Positions 16,318-25,727 of a stretch of 56,852 nucleotides of DNA are shown here, one piece after another (position 1 is the stretch's first letter; every line of letters starts with the position of its first letter). Source of the DNA: Gammaproteobacteria bacterium (GTDB lineage: Bacteria > Pseudomonadota > Gammaproteobacteria > Xanthomonadales > SZUA-36); contig JAUHYP010000019.1 of NCBI GenBank assembly GCA_030426265.1, positions 1 to 56,852 on the forward strand, written 5' to 3'. Below the pieces are notes generated by a model that did no database searches, was not told where the DNA came from, and was given only the letters and a program-made list of their open reading frames with translations. Both the position numbers and the translations under genes were made by a program.

Positions 16318-17952
16318 ATGGACAGACGGGACTTCGTCAAACTCACCGGCATCGGCGCCGCAGGCCTCATGCTGCCCATCACGGGCCGCATCGTCACCGC
16401 CGCGGAACTGGTCGAAACCGGCATGGATTTCGCGACCAAGAAGAACCTCGCGAACATCGCCCTCAACGCCGCCACCCAGGCCGGCGCCAGCTATGCCGAC
16501 GCACGCATCGGCCGCTACCTGAACCAGTTCGTCACCGCGCAGGAGAAGCGCGTGGACAACATCGTGAACACCGAATCCGCCGGCGTGGGCGTACGCGTCA
16601 TCGCCAACGGCACCTGGGGTTTCGCAGCCACGTCCGACATGAGCCCGGACGGTATCGCCAACGCGGCCCGCAAGGCGGTCGCCGTGGCCAAGGCCAACGC
16701 CAAGTTCCAGACCGAGCCGGTGCAACTGGCCCCGGTCACCGGCGTGGGCGATGTGCAGTGGCGTACGCCCATCAAGAAGAACGCCTTCGAGGTGCCGGTG
16801 CAGGAGAAGGTGGACCTGCTGCTGGAGGTGAACAACGCCGCCCTGGACAACGGCGCGAACTTCATCACCTCCACGCTGTTCCAGGTGAACGAGCAAAAGT
16901 TCTTCGCGTCCACCGACGGCTCCTACATCGACCAGGATGTCCACCGCCTGTGGGCCCCCTTCTTCGCCACCGCGATCGGCCCGGCCGGCTTCAAGCAGCG
17001 CCAGGGCCTGGGCAATCCCGTGGGCATGGGCTTCGAATACCTCGACCCGGATCCGGCCGAGCAGATCCAGGTACAGGGCGCCAACGTGGGCTATCGCTTC
17101 GCCTACGACATGGTCCGTGACGCGAAGGAAGCCGGCCAGCAGCTGCAGGCCAAGCTCAAGGCGCGCTCCGTCGAACCCGGCAAGTACGACCTGGTGCTCG
17201 ACCCGCACCACCTGATGCTGACCATCCACGAATCCGTCGGCCACCCGCTGGAACTCGACCGCGTGCTGGGCTACGAGGCCAACTACGCCGGCACCAGCTT
17301 CGCCACGCTGGACAAGTGGAAGAGCGGCGACTTCCAGTACGGTTCCGACATCGTCAACCTGTTCGCCGACAAGACCCAGGTGAACTCCCTGGGGTACGTC
17401 GAGTACGACGACGAGGGCGTGAAGACGAAGGAATGGGACCTTGTGAAGGACGGCATCCTGGTGAACTACCAGGCCATCCGCGACCAGGTGCATATGATTG
17501 ACCAGGACGCCTCTCACGGCTGCTGCTACGCGCAGAGCTGGAGCGACGTGCAGTTCCAGCGCATGCCCAACGTGTCCCTGCGGCCGAACGCCGAGAAGGA
17601 CCTGAGCGCCGACGACATCATCGCCGACGTCGAGAACGGCATCTACATCGTCGGCCGCGGCTCCTTCTCCATCGACCAGCAGCGCTACAACTTCCAATTC
17701 GGCGGCCAGCTGTTCTACGAGATCAAGGACGGCAAGATCACCGAGCAGATCGAAGACGTGGCCTACCAGTCCAACACCCAGGAGTTCTGGAATTCCTGCG
17801 TGGCGATGGCGGGCGAGTCGGATTACCGCGTCGGCGGCTCCTTCTTCGACGGCAAGGGCCAGCCCTCGCAGGTCAGCGCCGTGTCCCACGGCTGCCCGAC
17901 CACGCGGTTCAATGACCAGAACGTCATCAACACGGCTCGCAAGGTCGGCTGA
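16318..17952 (+). CDS. tldD: TldD-family metallopeptidase with Tat signal
   Basis: 544 residues. TldD/TldE form a heterodimeric zinc protease that degrades unfolded peptides and matures some ribosomally made peptides (microcin B17, CcdA turnover). The catalytic motif HExxxH is at H304-E305-H309 (HESVGH), so this is the active subunit. Unlike E. coli TldD, which is cytoplasmic, it begins with a twin-arginine signal: DRRDFVKLTGIGAAGLML with a hydrophobic core to about residue 28. A GAGAGAAG ribosome-binding site precedes the ATG. The TldE-like partner follows after 37 bases but lacks any signal peptide. Head of the long TldD-MoxR gene run. Confidence 0.92.
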   Translation: MDRRDFVKLTGIGAAGLMLPITGRIVTAAELVETGMDFATKKNLANIALNAATQAGASYADARIGRYLNQFVTAQEKRVDNIVNTESAGVGVRVIANGTWGFAATSDMSPDGIANAARKAVAVAKANAKFQTEPVQLAPVTGVGDVQWRTPIKKNAFEVPVQEKVDLLLEVNNAALDNGANFITSTLFQVNEQKFFASTDGSYIDQDVHRLWAPFFATAIGPAGFKQRQGLGNPVGMGFEYLDPDPAEQIQVQGANVGYRFAYDMVRDAKEAGQQLQAKLKARSVEPGKYDLVLDPHHLMLTIHESVGHPLELDRVLGYEANYAGTSFATLDKWKSGDFQYGSDIVNLFADKTQVNSLGYVEYDDEGVKTKEWDLVKDGILVNYQAIRDQVHMIDQDASHGCCYAQSWSDVQFQRMPNVSLRPNAEKDLSADDIIADVENGIYIVGRGSFSIDQQRYNFQFGGQLFYEIKDGKITEQIEDVAYQSNTQEFWNSCVAMAGESDYRVGGSFFDGKGQPSQVSAVSHGCPTTRFNDQNVINTARKVG

Positions 17953-17989
17953 CCCGCGCCACGACATCCCGATTCGAGAGGTTTAGACA

Positions 17990-19366
17990 ATGGCAATCTA
18001 TACGGAACAGGAAGCCAAGGCGCTGCTCGAGAAGGTGCTGTCCTTCTCCCAGGCCGACGAATGCTTCGTCCAGTTGTCCGGCTCCATCGCCGGCAACGTC
18101 CGCTACGCACGCAACACGGTCTCCACCGCCGGCGAGGTCAGTGACGTCAATCTCGTGGTGCAGTCCTGCTACGGGGCGCGCACGGGCGCGGCCACCATCA
18201 ACGAGTTCGACGACGCCTCGCTGGAGAAGGTCGTTCGCCGCGCCGAGGAACTGGCGAAGCTGGCTCCGGAGAACCCGGAACACGTGAACGTGCTCGGCCC
18301 GTCCGAGTACGCGACCGTCGACGCCTGGAGCGAGGCCACCGCGAAGATCACTCCCGAGGACCGCGCCGACATGGCCGACGCCAGCATCGGCCCCTCGCGG
18401 GAGAACGGCCTGGTGGCCGCGGGCTTCCTCGAGGACACCCGCCGCTTCAGCGCCATCGCCAACAGCGCGGGTATGTTCGCCTATCACCGCAGCACCGACG
18501 CGGACTTCACGGTGACCATCCGCACCGAGGACGGCCGGGGCTCCGGCTGGGCCAGCGCGGACGTGAACGACGTGACGAAGCTCGACACCGGCGCGGCGTC
18601 CAACATCGCGATCCAGAAAGCGAAGAACTCCGTCGACACCAAGGAGATGGAGCCGGGCCGGTACACGGTCATTCTCGAGCCCGCCGCCAGCGTCACCCTG
18701 CTGAACAACATGGCCGGCAACATGGGCCAGCGCCCGGCGGACGAGGGCCGATCCTTCCTGAGCAAGAAGCCGAAGGACGGCGAGGAACTGCCGGAGGATG
18801 GCCCGCGCAACCGCATCGGCGAGAAGCTCTTCGACGAGCGCGTGACCATCTGGAGCGACCCGCTGCACGCGGAGGTGCCGACCGCGCCGTTCTCCGGCGA
18901 CGGCGCGCCCGTGGGCAAGACGGTGTGGATCGACAAGGGCGTGGTGAAGACCCTGCCCAACGACCGCTACTGGGCGGAGAAGACGGGTGTCGACTACGTG
19001 CCGACGGCCTTCACCGGCGGCGGCATTTTCGGTGGTGGGCGGCAGCTGATCATGGCCGGCGGCGACGCCAGCCTGGAAGACATGATCCGTGACACGCGCC
19101 GCGGCGTGCTGGTCACGCGGCTGTGGTACATCCGCCAGCTCGACCCGCAGACCCTGCTGTACACGGGCCTGACGCGCGACGGCACGTTCTACATCGAGGA
19201 CGGCGAGATCAAGTACCCGATCAAGAACTTCCGCTTCAACGAGTCGCCGATCGTGATGCTCAACAACATCGAGGAACTGGGCAAGCCGGTCCGCATCGGC
19301 CGCTCCATGATTCCGCCGATGCGCATCCGCGATTTCACCTTCTCCAGCCTCTCGGACGCGGTGTAA
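17990..19366 (+). CDS. pmbA: PmbA/TldE-like subunit of TldD protease
   Basis: 458 residues. Non-catalytic partner of TldD; it lacks HExxxH. Family features include the N-terminal SGSIAGNVRYARNTV segment, EPAASVTLLNNMAGN, the central R.S.F-loop-like RSFLSKKP, and the C-terminal RDGTFYIEDGEIKYPIKNFRFNESP motif characteristic of TldD/PmbA proteins. No export signal is visible, in contrast to its Tat-bearing partner; it could be carried through Tat bound to TldD or work with a cytosolic pool (inference). ATG preceded by GAGAGG. Confidence 0.88.
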   Translation: MAIYTEQEAKALLEKVLSFSQADECFVQLSGSIAGNVRYARNTVSTAGEVSDVNLVVQSCYGARTGAATINEFDDASLEKVVRRAEELAKLAPENPEHVNVLGPSEYATVDAWSEATAKITPEDRADMADASIGPSRENGLVAAGFLEDTRRFSAIANSAGMFAYHRSTDADFTVTIRTEDGRGSGWASADVNDVTKLDTGAASNIAIQKAKNSVDTKEMEPGRYTVILEPAASVTLLNNMAGNMGQRPADEGRSFLSKKPKDGEELPEDGPRNRIGEKLFDERVTIWSDPLHAEVPTAPFSGDGAPVGKTVWIDKGVVKTLPNDRYWAEKTGVDYVPTAFTGGGIFGGGRQLIMAGGDASLEDMIRDTRRGVLVTRLWYIRQLDPQTLLYTGLTRDGTFYIEDGEIKYPIKNFRFNESPIVMLNNIEELGKPVRIGRSMIPPMRIRDFTFSSLSDAV

Positions 19367-19391
19367 GTCACGGAAGCGGCAACCCGCATCG

Positions 19392-19418
19392 TGGCGCCGG
19401 GACCGTGTCCCGGCGCCA
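19392..19418. other. Strong intergenic hairpin
   Basis: An 11-bp perfect stem TGGCGCCGGGA / TCCCGGCGCCA with a five-base loop, 26 bases after the pmbA stop and before the DUF4159 gene. There is no U-tract, so it may be a processing or partial-termination signal that sets different expression levels for the two halves of the run. Confidence 0.5.
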
Positions 19419-19505
19419 TGCACGGCCGAACCGGCCGGCCGGTGCAGCCCGGGATGACACCCCATCACCGGATGAACGCTCGCGGTCATCCCTGAACGCC
19501 ACGCC

Positions 19506-20204
19506 ATGATGAATCGCCGCGCCCTGCTACGTTCCGCCCTGCTGGCCCTGCCCGCGGCGGCGCTCGCCCCGGGGCTGGCGCGCGGCGCCGATGCCGATTT
19601 CTGGTTCACGCGGCTGAGCTACGAATCCGGTGACTGGGACGTGGACGAGCGCGCCCCGTCCAACATCCTCAACGCCCTGATCGAGTACACCACCCTGCGC
19701 GTGGACCTGACCGAGCGCGTCGTGGCCCTGGCCGACCCGGGCATGCTCGAGGCGCCGTTCTGCTACCTGGCGGGCCGGCGCCTGCTGCGCTTCAACCATG
19801 CCGAGCGGCAGAACTTCGAGACCTACGTCCGCAACGGCGGCTTCGTGTTCGTGGACGACTGCAACCACGACATCGACGGGCTGTTCGCGCGCAGTTTCGA
19901 GGCGCAGATGGCCGAGATCTTCGGCGAGGCCGCGCTGGACCGGATTCCCAACGACCACCCCCTGTACTCGTCTTTTTTCGAGTTCGACGGCCCGCCGCGC
20001 ACCGCCCAGGAGCTCAACGGCTGGGGCGACGACCTCGTGCACGAGTACCTCAAGGCGATCGAGATCGACGGCCGCATCGCCGTGCTCTACAGCAACAAGG
20101 ACTATGGCTGCGAGTGGGACTACGACTTCCGCAACAAGCGCTTCATGGTGGGGGACAACACCCGCTTCGCCGTCAACATCGTCGTCTACGCCATGACCGC
20201 CTGA
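19506..20204 (+). CDS. DUF4159 domain protein with Tat-type signal
   Basis: 232 residues. N-terminal MMNRRALLRSALLALPAAALAPG resembles a Tat signal (cleavage near 27). The mature protein has DUF4159 hallmarks: RLSYESGDWDVDE, the YLAGRRLLRF strand, VRNGGFVFVDDCNHDIDGLF, IPNDHPLYSSFFEF and the final FAVNIVVYAMT. The fold resembles class I glutamine-amidotransferase-like domains without known catalysis. DUF4159 proteins are regularly encoded beside MoxR, DUF58 and BatA genes, as here. Function unknown; probably a periplasmic component of the MoxR-linked system. Confidence 0.87.
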   Translation: MMNRRALLRSALLALPAAALAPGLARGADADFWFTRLSYESGDWDVDERAPSNILNALIEYTTLRVDLTERVVALADPGMLEAPFCYLAGRRLLRFNHAERQNFETYVRNGGFVFVDDCNHDIDGLFARSFEAQMAEIFGEAALDRIPNDHPLYSSFFEFDGPPRTAQELNGWGDDLVHEYLKAIEIDGRIAVLYSNKDYGCEWDYDFRNKRFMVGDNTRFAVNIVVYAMTA

Positions 20205-20254
20205 GGGCGGAACCTTCCACCCCACCCCGCACCCCCGGACAGGAAACCGAACGA

Positions 20255-21250
<996 letters not shown>

Positions 21251-21300
21251 TCGTTCGGGCCAGGGCGGAACGATTCCTTCACGCGAGGCAACAGGGTCCT

Positions 21301-22197
21301 TTGGAACAGTTCATTGATCCAAGAACACTGGCCCGGGTCCGCGACCTGCCACTGGTCGCGCGCACCGTGGCGGACGGGTTCCTGCACGGCATCCAGCCCA
21401 GCCACCAGCGGGGCATGGGCATCGAATTCAGCCAGTACCGCTCCTACGAGCCGGGCGACGACCCCTCGCGCATCGACTGGAAGCTCTACGCCCGGTCGGA
21501 CCGCTACTTCGTGCGCCAGTCCGAACGCGAGAGCGAGATCGCGATCTGGTTCGTGCTCGACTGCAGCCGGTCCATGGCCCAGGCCAGCGAGGGCGGCGCC
21601 TGGTCGAAGTTCGACTACGCCCGCCACCTCGTGGCCACGCTGGCCTACCTGGCCCAGGGCCAGGGCGACCAGGTGGGCTTCCTGTCCCTGTCCGGCGAAG
21701 CGAACCACTTTTTGCCCCCTGCCGGCGGCACGCCCCAGTGGCACCGCCTGCTGAAGGAACTGCACCGGGTGCAACCGGGCGGGCGGTTCCCCGACCCCGA
21801 CCGGGTGGCCGCCCACATGGGCCGCCTGCAACTGCCCGGGCTGGTGGTTGTGATCAGCGACTTCCACCAGGCCAGCGACGAGATCTTCGCCTTCGTGCGG
21901 AAGGCCTCGACGCGCCAGAACGAGGTGGCGGCCCTGCAGCTCACCTGCGCGGACGAAATCGACTTTCCCTACGAAGGCCCCACCCGCTTCGAGGACCTGG
22001 AGACCGGCGAAACCGTGCTGGTGAGCGCCGCCCGTGCGCGGGAAGGCTATCTCGCCACGCGCCGCGACTGGCAGGAACGCCTGTCGCGGGCCCTGGGCCT
22101 GATCGACGTTCGCCTGGACACCGTGGACATCGACCAGCCCCTGGATGCGGCCATGCACGCCTTCCTGGAGCGTCGTCGCAAGCGACTGGCGTCGTGA
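21301..22197 (+). CDS. DUF58 / vWA-like protein
   Basis: 298 residues. Typical DUF58 protein: RGMGIEFSQYRSYEPGDDPSRIDWKLYARSDRYFVRQ followed by a vWA-like core with the MIDAS motif D87-C-S-R-S91 (FVLDCSRSMAQ). The partner of MoxR ATPases and likely cytoplasmic. The only start that fits is TTG 21301, with a weak GAGGCAACAGGG-type site upstream; low initiation may keep it below MoxR. In the BatA/B/MoxR class of operons such proteins transmit ATPase action to a membrane complex (family knowledge); the client here is unknown. Confidence 0.9.
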   Translation: MEQFIDPRTLARVRDLPLVARTVADGFLHGIQPSHQRGMGIEFSQYRSYEPGDDPSRIDWKLYARSDRYFVRQSERESEIAIWFVLDCSRSMAQASEGGAWSKFDYARHLVATLAYLAQGQGDQVGFLSLSGEANHFLPPAGGTPQWHRLLKELHRVQPGGRFPDPDRVAAHMGRLQLPGLVVVISDFHQASDEIFAFVRKASTRQNEVAALQLTCADEIDFPYEGPTRFEDLETGETVLVSAARAREGYLATRRDWQERLSRALGLIDVRLDTVDIDQPLDAAMHAFLERRRKRLAS

Positions 22198-22263
22198 TCG
22201 ATTCGCGCCTGTCGAAACACGCGCGGCGGCGCGCCCTGACGGGCCGGCCATGAAGCCTTCGCC

Positions 22264-23439
22264 ATGGGACCGTTGATGCTGCTGAATCCGCTGGGCCTGC
22301 TGGCCCTCGCGGCCCTCGTCCTGCCCCTGCTGATCCACCTGTTCAGCCGCAGCAAGGGGCGGCGGGTGCTGGTCGGCAACATCGCGCTGTACCGCCAGGC
22401 CCGGCGCCAGCGGGTGCTGGAGCCCCGCCTGGTGCAGTGGCTGCTCCTGCTGCTGCGGCTGGCCCTGTTGGCACTGGCGGCCCTGCTGCTGGCGGGGCTC
22501 GCGCGACCGGGCCTGGAATCGCTGCCGGGCACGACCGCCTACCTCACGCCGACCTGGCAGGCCGCGGCGGGCCCGGAACAGCGGGCCCGGTTGGAGGACT
22601 TCGACCGGGTGCTGTTGCTCGCGCCGGGCACCCCGGACCTGGCGCCGGGACTCGAGGCGGATGCCTCGGCGACCGGGGCCGGGACCCGCACCGGGGACCC
22701 GGCGGGTTCCGTGTCGACCCCTGGATCGGAAACGCTTCCCGAGATGGCGGCAGACCCCTGGGCCCAGCTCGCCGAGCGCCTGGCCACGGTGCGCCACGAC
22801 GATGTCCACGTGTTCGCCCTGGGGCAGGCCGGCGAGTTCCCCGCCGATGCGCCCGCGCTGGGTCCGGAGATCACGTGGCATGTCGGCGAACCCGGTACCG
22901 GATACACCACCGGATCGACCGATACGCCGGGTTGGAACGGTGATGCCGGCGTCGCAGCCATCCCCCTGTCGGTGACCCTGGTCGCCGGCCCTGACCACGC
23001 CCGGGACGCGGACCTCCTGGCCACCGCGCTGGAAACCGCGTCCGCGCACCGGAACATCGCCCTGGCGCTGGAACGCAGCACCGCGTGGGCCTTCGAGCCG
23101 GCAAGACCCCGGGATGCGGTGGTGTGGCTGGCCGAGGCGCCACCCCCCGGCACGCTCCAGGCGCGGCGCCTGGTGCAGGGCATTCCCGGAGACAGCACGC
23201 AGGCGGACTTCCCGGACACGCTGCTGCGCGAACTGCTGGGCGAAGATGCCTGGAGCGCAGGGGCCCTGCGGGCCCCGGCCGACCCTTCCGCCGCGGCCCG
23301 CCGCGATGCGCCGACCGGCGGCGGCCCCAACCGGCCGCTGGCGCCCTGGCTGGCCCTCGCCATGGCCCTGTTGTTCGGCCTGGAACGCTGGCTGGCCGAG
23401 CGGCCGTCACGCGGCCAGGAGAGGGAGGCCGCCGCATGA
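22264..23439 (+). CDS. BatA-domain membrane protein
   Basis: 391 residues. Starts with the BatA motif LLNPLGLLALAALVLPLLIHLFSRSKGRRVLVGNIALYRQ and a second membrane segment (about residues 56-80), then a long soluble, probably periplasmic stretch (about 85-350) with an amidotransferase-like feel but no clear catalytic residues, and a final membrane segment near 358-373. The Gly/Asp/Thr-rich part near residues 125-160 looks like a linker. Stop overlaps the next start (ATGA). Likely the membrane anchor that pairs with DUF58 and MoxR. Confidence 0.82.
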   Translation: MGPLMLLNPLGLLALAALVLPLLIHLFSRSKGRRVLVGNIALYRQARRQRVLEPRLVQWLLLLLRLALLALAALLLAGLARPGLESLPGTTAYLTPTWQAAAGPEQRARLEDFDRVLLLAPGTPDLAPGLEADASATGAGTRTGDPAGSVSTPGSETLPEMAADPWAQLAERLATVRHDDVHVFALGQAGEFPADAPALGPEITWHVGEPGTGYTTGSTDTPGWNGDAGVAAIPLSVTLVAGPDHARDADLLATALETASAHRNIALALERSTAWAFEPARPRDAVVWLAEAPPPGTLQARRLVQGIPGDSTQADFPDTLLRELLGEDAWSAGALRAPADPSAAARRDAPTGGGPNRPLAPWLALAMALLFGLERWLAERPSRGQEREAAA

Positions 23440-25727
23440 GCACGGGAACGACGGCTACGACACCTTTCGAATCCGCGCTGGCGCGCCTGCACCGGCGCGC
23501 CTGGGCCCGGGCCGGACTCCGGGCGCTGGCCTCGGGCCTGCTCGCCGCAGGCCTGCTGGCAGTGTTCATTTCCCCCGACCAGGCCCTGACGGTGCTCCCC
23601 GTGGCCGGCGCTCTCTCGGCCCTGCTGGCCTTGCTCATCATCCGTTTGCGGGGTCCGGAATGGCGGCTCGACACCGACCGCTTCGCCGCCCACCTCGATC
23701 GGCGGTTTCCGGAATTCGAGGAGAGCAGCGCCCTGCTCGCGACCGGGCCCGATGGGCTGTCGACCGTGGCGCAACTGCAGCGGGCACGCATCGAACCCGA
23801 GTGGCCCCGGGTCGCGCAGGAACCCGCGCGATGGCTGCCTCCACTCGGCCCGGGCCGGCCGCTGGCGCTCGCCCTGCTCGGCATCACCCTGTTGCTGGCC
23901 GCGCCCTGGCTGCGCGACATCGCGGCGCCGGCCCTGCGCGAACGGGCCGGTGACGCCGGACTGGCCGGAATCACCAACGACGACGTCCGTGCACCGCGGC
24001 TGCTGGGCATCGAGGTCACGCCTCCCGCCTACACCGGGCTGGAACCCTGGACCGGAGACCAGTTCGACCTGGCCGTCCCGGAAGGCGCCGAACTGACCTG
24101 GCGACTGGCCTGGGACGGGGAGGCGGCCTTGCGCCTGGTGTTGAGTGACGGCACCGGTGAAGACCGTTCCCTGGTCTTCGAACCGGACGTCGGGGGCGAC
24201 CGGGTCGCCAGCGCGGTGATTCGCCGCACGGCCCTCTACCGCATCGAGCGCATCGGTCCCGAGGGCGCCGAGGCCCTGCCCGGCGTGCACACCCTGGCCG
24301 TCACCCTGGACCGGCCGCCCCGGCTGCGCATCGAAACCCCGAACACCACGGCCCTGGAAGTCCCCCTGGAGGGTCCGGCCCGGGTGCCATACACGGTGCT
24401 CATGGAGGACGACTACGGCCTGGGCCCGGTCGAGATCCGCGCTTCCGTCGCCAGCGGGTCCGGCGAGGGGGTGAAGTTCCGCGACGAAGTGTTCGCCTTC
24501 GAATCGACGGAACCGCTGGACGGTGGGACCCTGGGCCATCGCGAGTGGGACCTTTCCGCCCTGGGCATGTCACCCGGCGACGAGGTGTATTTTTTCACCG
24601 TCGCCCGGGATACGCGCCTACCCGAGCCCAACGAGGCCCGATCCGAAACCGTGGTCGTGCGCTGGCTGGACGAGGAGGCGCCGCCCGAACTCGCCGAAGG
24701 CCTGGCCATCGACGTCATGCCGGAGTACTTCCGCAGCCAGCGCCAGATCATCATCGAAACCGAACAGCTGATCGCCGACCGCGACGGCCTCGACGCGGAG
24801 ACGCTGGACGAGCGCTCGCGCGAGCTCGGCCAGGCCCAGGGCGACCTGAAGGACCGCTACGGCCAGTACCTGGGCGACGAGGCCAACGAGGGGGGCAACC
24901 CCTTCCCGGTCGCGGAACGTGCCGACAGCGATGACGGCGATGACGACGACCATGAAGATCACGACGAGCATGACGACCACGCGGATGACCACGACCATGC
25001 CGGTGAATCCGGACCGTCGCTCCCGGACACCTCGGGTGGCGCCGCCGAGCTCATCGCCCGCTTCGGCCACGACCACGGCACCACCGACATCGGCCCCATC
25101 ACGCGGCGCAATCCCGTCGGCCTGATGAAACGGGCCGTCGCCGCCATGTGGCAGGCGGAACTGCACCTGCGGCTCTCCGAGCCGGAGCTGGCCCTGCCCT
25201 TCGAGGTCGAGGCCCTGGAGCACCTGAATCTCGCGCGCCAGGCCGACCGCATCTATACCCGTCGACTGGGCTTCGAACCCCCGCCGGTGACCGAGGAACG
25301 ACGCCTCACCGGCGAGCTGGACGAGGTCGAAAGCCGCACCCGCCGCACGCAGGCCACCCCCGATCCCGATCCGGACGCCCTGGCCCGCGCGCTGTTCGCG
25401 CTGCTGTCGGAAGCCGGCCCGGAAACGCCCCTGGGCGAAGACGAAACGGACCTGCTGCGCCGCGCGGCACGCCATTTCACGGCGCTGTCCCAGCAGCGGC
25501 CCACCCTGATACGCCAGGCCGCCACGCTGGAGCGACTCGCCCTCGGCGGACGCCTGGCGCTGCCGGACTGCGCCGACTGCCTGGCGGACCTTCGAAAAGC
25601 CACCTGGTCGCTGCTCCCGCCCGTCGAAACCGGACCCGACACCGGACGCAGGCCGCAGCCCGACGCGCTGGGCGCGGCCTGGCTGGAGCACATCGCCAAC
25701 CCATCGGACGGGAGCGGATCGCCATGA
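23436..25727 (+). CDS. DUF4175-like membrane protein with His/Asp-rich linker
   Basis: 763 residues. Two or three N-terminal membrane segments (about 23-70 and 143-163), then a large exported region with Ig-like PPAYTGLEPW and RIETPNTTALEVPLEGPARVPYTVLMEDDYGLGPVEI segments resembling DUF4175 proteins. The C-terminal third is helical. At about residues 493-523 a stretch dominated by Asp and His (six His in about 16 residues) may bind metal. Overlaps neighbours by four bases at both ends, so it is firmly part of the operon. DUF4175-like proteins are known beside MoxR/DUF58/BatA genes. Function unknown. Confidence 0.72.
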   Translation: MSTGTTATTPFESALARLHRRAWARAGLRALASGLLAAGLLAVFISPDQALTVLPVAGALSALLALLIIRLRGPEWRLDTDRFAAHLDRRFPEFEESSALLATGPDGLSTVAQLQRARIEPEWPRVAQEPARWLPPLGPGRPLALALLGITLLLAAPWLRDIAAPALRERAGDAGLAGITNDDVRAPRLLGIEVTPPAYTGLEPWTGDQFDLAVPEGAELTWRLAWDGEAALRLVLSDGTGEDRSLVFEPDVGGDRVASAVIRRTALYRIERIGPEGAEALPGVHTLAVTLDRPPRLRIETPNTTALEVPLEGPARVPYTVLMEDDYGLGPVEIRASVASGSGEGVKFRDEVFAFESTEPLDGGTLGHREWDLSALGMSPGDEVYFFTVARDTRLPEPNEARSETVVVRWLDEEAPPELAEGLAIDVMPEYFRSQRQIIIETEQLIADRDGLDAETLDERSRELGQAQGDLKDRYGQYLGDEANEGGNPFPVAERADSDDGDDDDHEDHDEHDDHADDHDHAGESGPSLPDTSGGAAELIARFGHDHGTTDIGPITRRNPVGLMKRAVAAMWQAELHLRLSEPELALPFEVEALEHLNLARQADRIYTRRLGFEPPPVTEERRLTGELDEVESRTRRTQATPDPDPDALARALFALLSEAGPETPLGEDETDLLRRAARHFTALSQQRPTLIRQAATLERLALGGRLALPDCADCLADLRKATWSLLPPVETGPDTGRRPQPDALGAAWLEHIANPSDGSGSP

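Noticed and set aside
13963-17967. A minus-strand open frame of 1334 codons opposite the TPR and tldD genes.
   Set aside because: It is antisense to two genes with clear domains (FlgO/TPR and TldD HExxxH), has a low-complexity Val/Gly/His-rich translation and spans unrelated genes. Long antisense frames are normal at this GC content.
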